From: Pseudomonas fragi
GTDB lineage: Bacteria; Pseudomonadota; Gammaproteobacteria; Pseudomonadales; Pseudomonadaceae
DNA: 64,000 bases
NCBI RefSeq assembly: GCF_900105835.1
Contig: NZ_LT629783.1
Coordinates: 4,114,501-4,178,500, forward strand
Direction of reading: 5' to 3'
Part shown: piece after piece, positions 62,281 through 64,000 of the stretch
Layout: each line of letters opens with the position of its first letter
Numbering within the stretch: position 1 is the first letter of the stretch
Position numbers and translations under genes: made by a program
The notes under the pieces: model-generated
Told to the model about the DNA's origin: nothing
The model's input: the letters and a program-made list of their open reading frames with translations, nothing else
Databases searched by the model: none

Positions 62281-64000
62281 CAGTTGATCGTAGCCGGCAA
62301 GCGTTGGGGCTGGCCATTGGTGAATTCGGCCCACGGCAGCTGGCGTTCCACGCGCTGTGTCGGGCTCATGCTCAGGCTGCCGGACATACCGTCAATCCGG
62401 CTGTCGGGCAGGGCCTTGAGCTGGCCCAGGCTCGGTGCCAGGCGGTAGGCGTCAATGCCCATCGCGTACAGGCGCCCCAGGCTGCCACCGGCTTGTGGCC
62501 ATTGTGCGGTCACTTGCTGGCGCAGCGGGTTGCTCGGATCGAGCAGCCAGGGGGTTTCGCAGAAACGGATGCCGTTCATGTCGTTGTACTGGTTCTGGTC
62601 GCCGCTGGCGCTGAACACATGGGACGTCGCGTAAACCGGCAGGTCGCCAGCGTACTGGTAGTTCAGGGTCGGTTTGATCTGCTGAGCCTGCTGCGGGGTG
62701 GCGGCGAGGAACAGGAACTGCATGTCCTGGCGCCGTGTTGGCTCGGCCGAACCGCCGTTTTTGCGCAGTTGCACCAGATCGGCGACTTGCTGGGCCAGGG
62801 CCACAGGCTTGTCGATATGCTCCACGCCGACAAGGGTGCCGCCGTGGGCTTCCCATTCCTGGCGGAAGGCCTTGAGTACGCGGTCGCCCCATTCGCCGAC
62901 CGGCACCATCGCGCCGGCGCGGGTCAGGCCGTCGGCCCGGGCGCGACGCGCCACTTCACGGGCTTCGTCTTCAGCCGCCAGACCGAACTGGAACAGTTGC
63001 GCCGGGCCTTGTGTGCCTTCGCTGTAGTTCAGGGCCAGGGTGGTGATCGGCAATTGCTGGCGGGTGCTGAGTTGCTTGACCAGGGATTTCTCCAGCGGGC
63101 CCACCACCAGTTGCACGCCGTCGGCCTGGGCCTGACGGTAGAAGTCGTCCAGGGAGGTCAGGCGTGAGCTGTCATAGAACTGAATGCTTGGCGGGTTTTG
63201 CCCGGCTTGTTGGGCCTGGTAGTGCGCAGCCATGAAACCATCACGCAGGGCCTTGCTCACCGAGGCCAACTGGCCGTCCTGTGGCAGCAGCAGGGCGATT
63301 TTGGTCAGGGGCTGGCTGGCCAGTTCCTTGAGCTTGATCAGCGGTGTCGGCAGCTGGAGGGCGGCCGGATGAGCCGGGTTCTGCGCGCGCCACTGGTCAA
63401 TGGCGTTCTGTTGGTCTTGCAGGGTGCCGGCGCTCTTTACGGCCAGGGCCAGGGATATCCAGCCGCCCAACACATCATTGCTCTGGCTGTGCAGTTGCTC
63501 GACCGGCAAGCTGGCCACCAGCGCCCAGATAGCGTCGTTGTTGCTGGTGGCGGCTTCGCCGGTCAGGTTCGGGCTCAGCGCTGCGCGTTCGCGGGCGGCG
63601 GCCAGGGCCTGGCCGTCAGCCTCCAGGGCGCGGGCATGGACAGTGCGGGTGCGCACTTGCAGGTCCACTGGCAGCTCGGCCAGGATCGCCGTGCTTGGAT
63701 GGTTCAGGGCAGCGACTGCGGCCTTGGGGTCATTGCGGCTCATCGCCAGCTCGGCTGCCAGGGTGTTGGCAAAGACCTGTTGGGCGGGCTTGAGTGAGTC
63801 CAGCGGGACCATGGCCAGGATCTGCGCGGCGCGAGCATTGTTTTGCTGGCGCTGGGCAAGATCGGCTGCCGACAGGCGGAGCAGGGCGGCTTTTTCCGGG
63901 TTGGTGCTCTCGGCGGCCTGCTGGAGCAATTGCTCGAGGCTGGCATCCGGGGTCCGTGGAAGTTCGCCAAGGCTGGACGAGGGCGAGCTGGCGCAAGCCG
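62280..64000 (-). CDS. lpoA: Penicillin-binding protein activator LpoA (5' end beyond the window)
   Basis: Outer-membrane lipoprotein activating PBP1A. The frame stays open to the window end: at 63990-63996 it reads Ala-Cys-Ala, followed by SSPSSSLGELPRTPD, so the lipobox cysteine lies about six bases inside the window edge and only the signal peptide is missing. A TPR-like N-terminal region is followed by a periplasmic-binding-type domain (ALLLPQDGQLASVSKALRDGFM, YATSHVF). The C-terminus is complete and overlaps yraN. Confidence 0.93.
   Translation of the reverse strand, partial: ACASSPSSSLGELPRTPDASLEQLLQQAAESTNPEKAALLRLSAADLAQRQQNNARAAQILAMVPLDSLKPAQQVFANTLAAELAMSRNDPKAAVAALNHPSTAILAELPVDLQVRTRTVHARALEADGQALAAARERAALSPNLTGEAATSNNDAIWALVASLPVEQLHSQSNDVLGGWISLALAVKSAGTLQDQQNAIDQWRAQNPAHPAALQLPTPLIKLKELASQPLTKIALLLPQDGQLASVSKALRDGFMAAHYQAQQAGQNPPSIQFYDSSRLTSLDDFYRQAQADGVQLVVGPLEKSLVKQLSTRQQLPITTLALNYSEGTQGPAQLFQFGLAAEDEAREVARRARADGLTRAGAMVPVGEWGDRVLKAFRQEWEAHGGTLVGVEHIDKPVALAQQVADLVQLRKNGGSAEPTRRQDMQFLFLAATPQQAQQIKPTLNYQYAGDLPVYATSHVFSASGDQNQYNDMNGIRFCETPWLLDPSNPLRQQVTAQWPQAGGSLGRLYAMGIDAYRLAPSLGQLKALPDSRIDGMSGSLSMSPTQRVERQLPWAEFTNGQPQRLPATIN

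Overview
The window is chromosomal DNA from a Pseudomonas, most likely of the fluorescens/putida side of the genus rather than P. aeruginosa. The coding regions are GC-rich. Many blocks keep the gene order I remember from P. aeruginosa PAO1: piuA-piuC-sel1-speC, the dpp dipeptide cluster with its OprD-type porin and roxSR, PA4642-mqo, and the stretch yhcB-trpS-zapE-rplM-rpsI-petABC-sspAB-gmhA-lpoA. The intergenic gaps carry the paired-hairpin REP elements typical of fluorescent pseudomonads. No rRNA, tRNA, CRISPR array, phage or insertion sequence was seen.

Layout. 0.2-4.1 kb: a divergent iron-uptake locus, a TonB-dependent catecholate-type receptor facing piuC and a Sel1-repeat gene, with two Fur-box-like sites between them. 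4.3-6.6 kb: an accessory pair encoding a xenorhabdolysin-type binary pore-forming toxin (xaxA/xaxB-like) inserted before speC. 8.2-11.7 kb: an OpuC-type osmoprotectant ABC transporter. 12.0-13.6 kb: prfC. 13.9-16.4 kb: a second accessory island, a colicin-E9-like HNH DNase S-type pyocin with its immunity gene, AT-richer than its surroundings. 16.8-17.1 kb: a small secreted Gly/Asp-rich protein. 17.2-28.1 kb: the dipeptide uptake cluster (dppF, D, C, B, three dppA-type binding proteins and an OprD-family porin). 28.5-33.8 kb: a SIMPL-domain protein, the RoxS/RoxR redox two-component system, a BacA/YddA-like ABC exporter and a small secreted protein. 33.8-41.5 kb: housekeeping and small conserved genes around mqo, lipoproteins, an acyltransferase, a Cys-rich zinc-ribbon-like protein, a SRAP-fold protein with a degraded active site, and an M48 lipoprotein protease. 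41.6-45.2 kb: a GDT1/UPF0016 membrane protein preceded by a yybP-ykoY manganese riboswitch, then rsmC, a D-2-hydroxyacid dehydrogenase and a LysE exporter. 45.4-48.0 kb: a DUF1302 outer-membrane protein and an OmpA-type lipoprotein. 48.2-64.0 kb: cell division, translation and respiratory genes (zapG/yhcB, hydrolase, trpS, zapE, asparaginase, a GlxA-type regulator, an aldo-keto reductase, rplM-rpsI, petABC, sspAB, a BON lipoprotein, gmhA, yraN, and lpoA cut by the window end).

How it works together. The core blocks cover iron and peptide import, osmoprotection, the bc1 complex, ribosome assembly and release, and envelope maintenance. The two accessory islands are weapons with different targets: the XaxAB pair resembles toxins acting on eukaryotic cells, while the pyocin/immunity pair acts on related bacteria. 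Three families of inverted intergenic repeats punctuate the gene ends.
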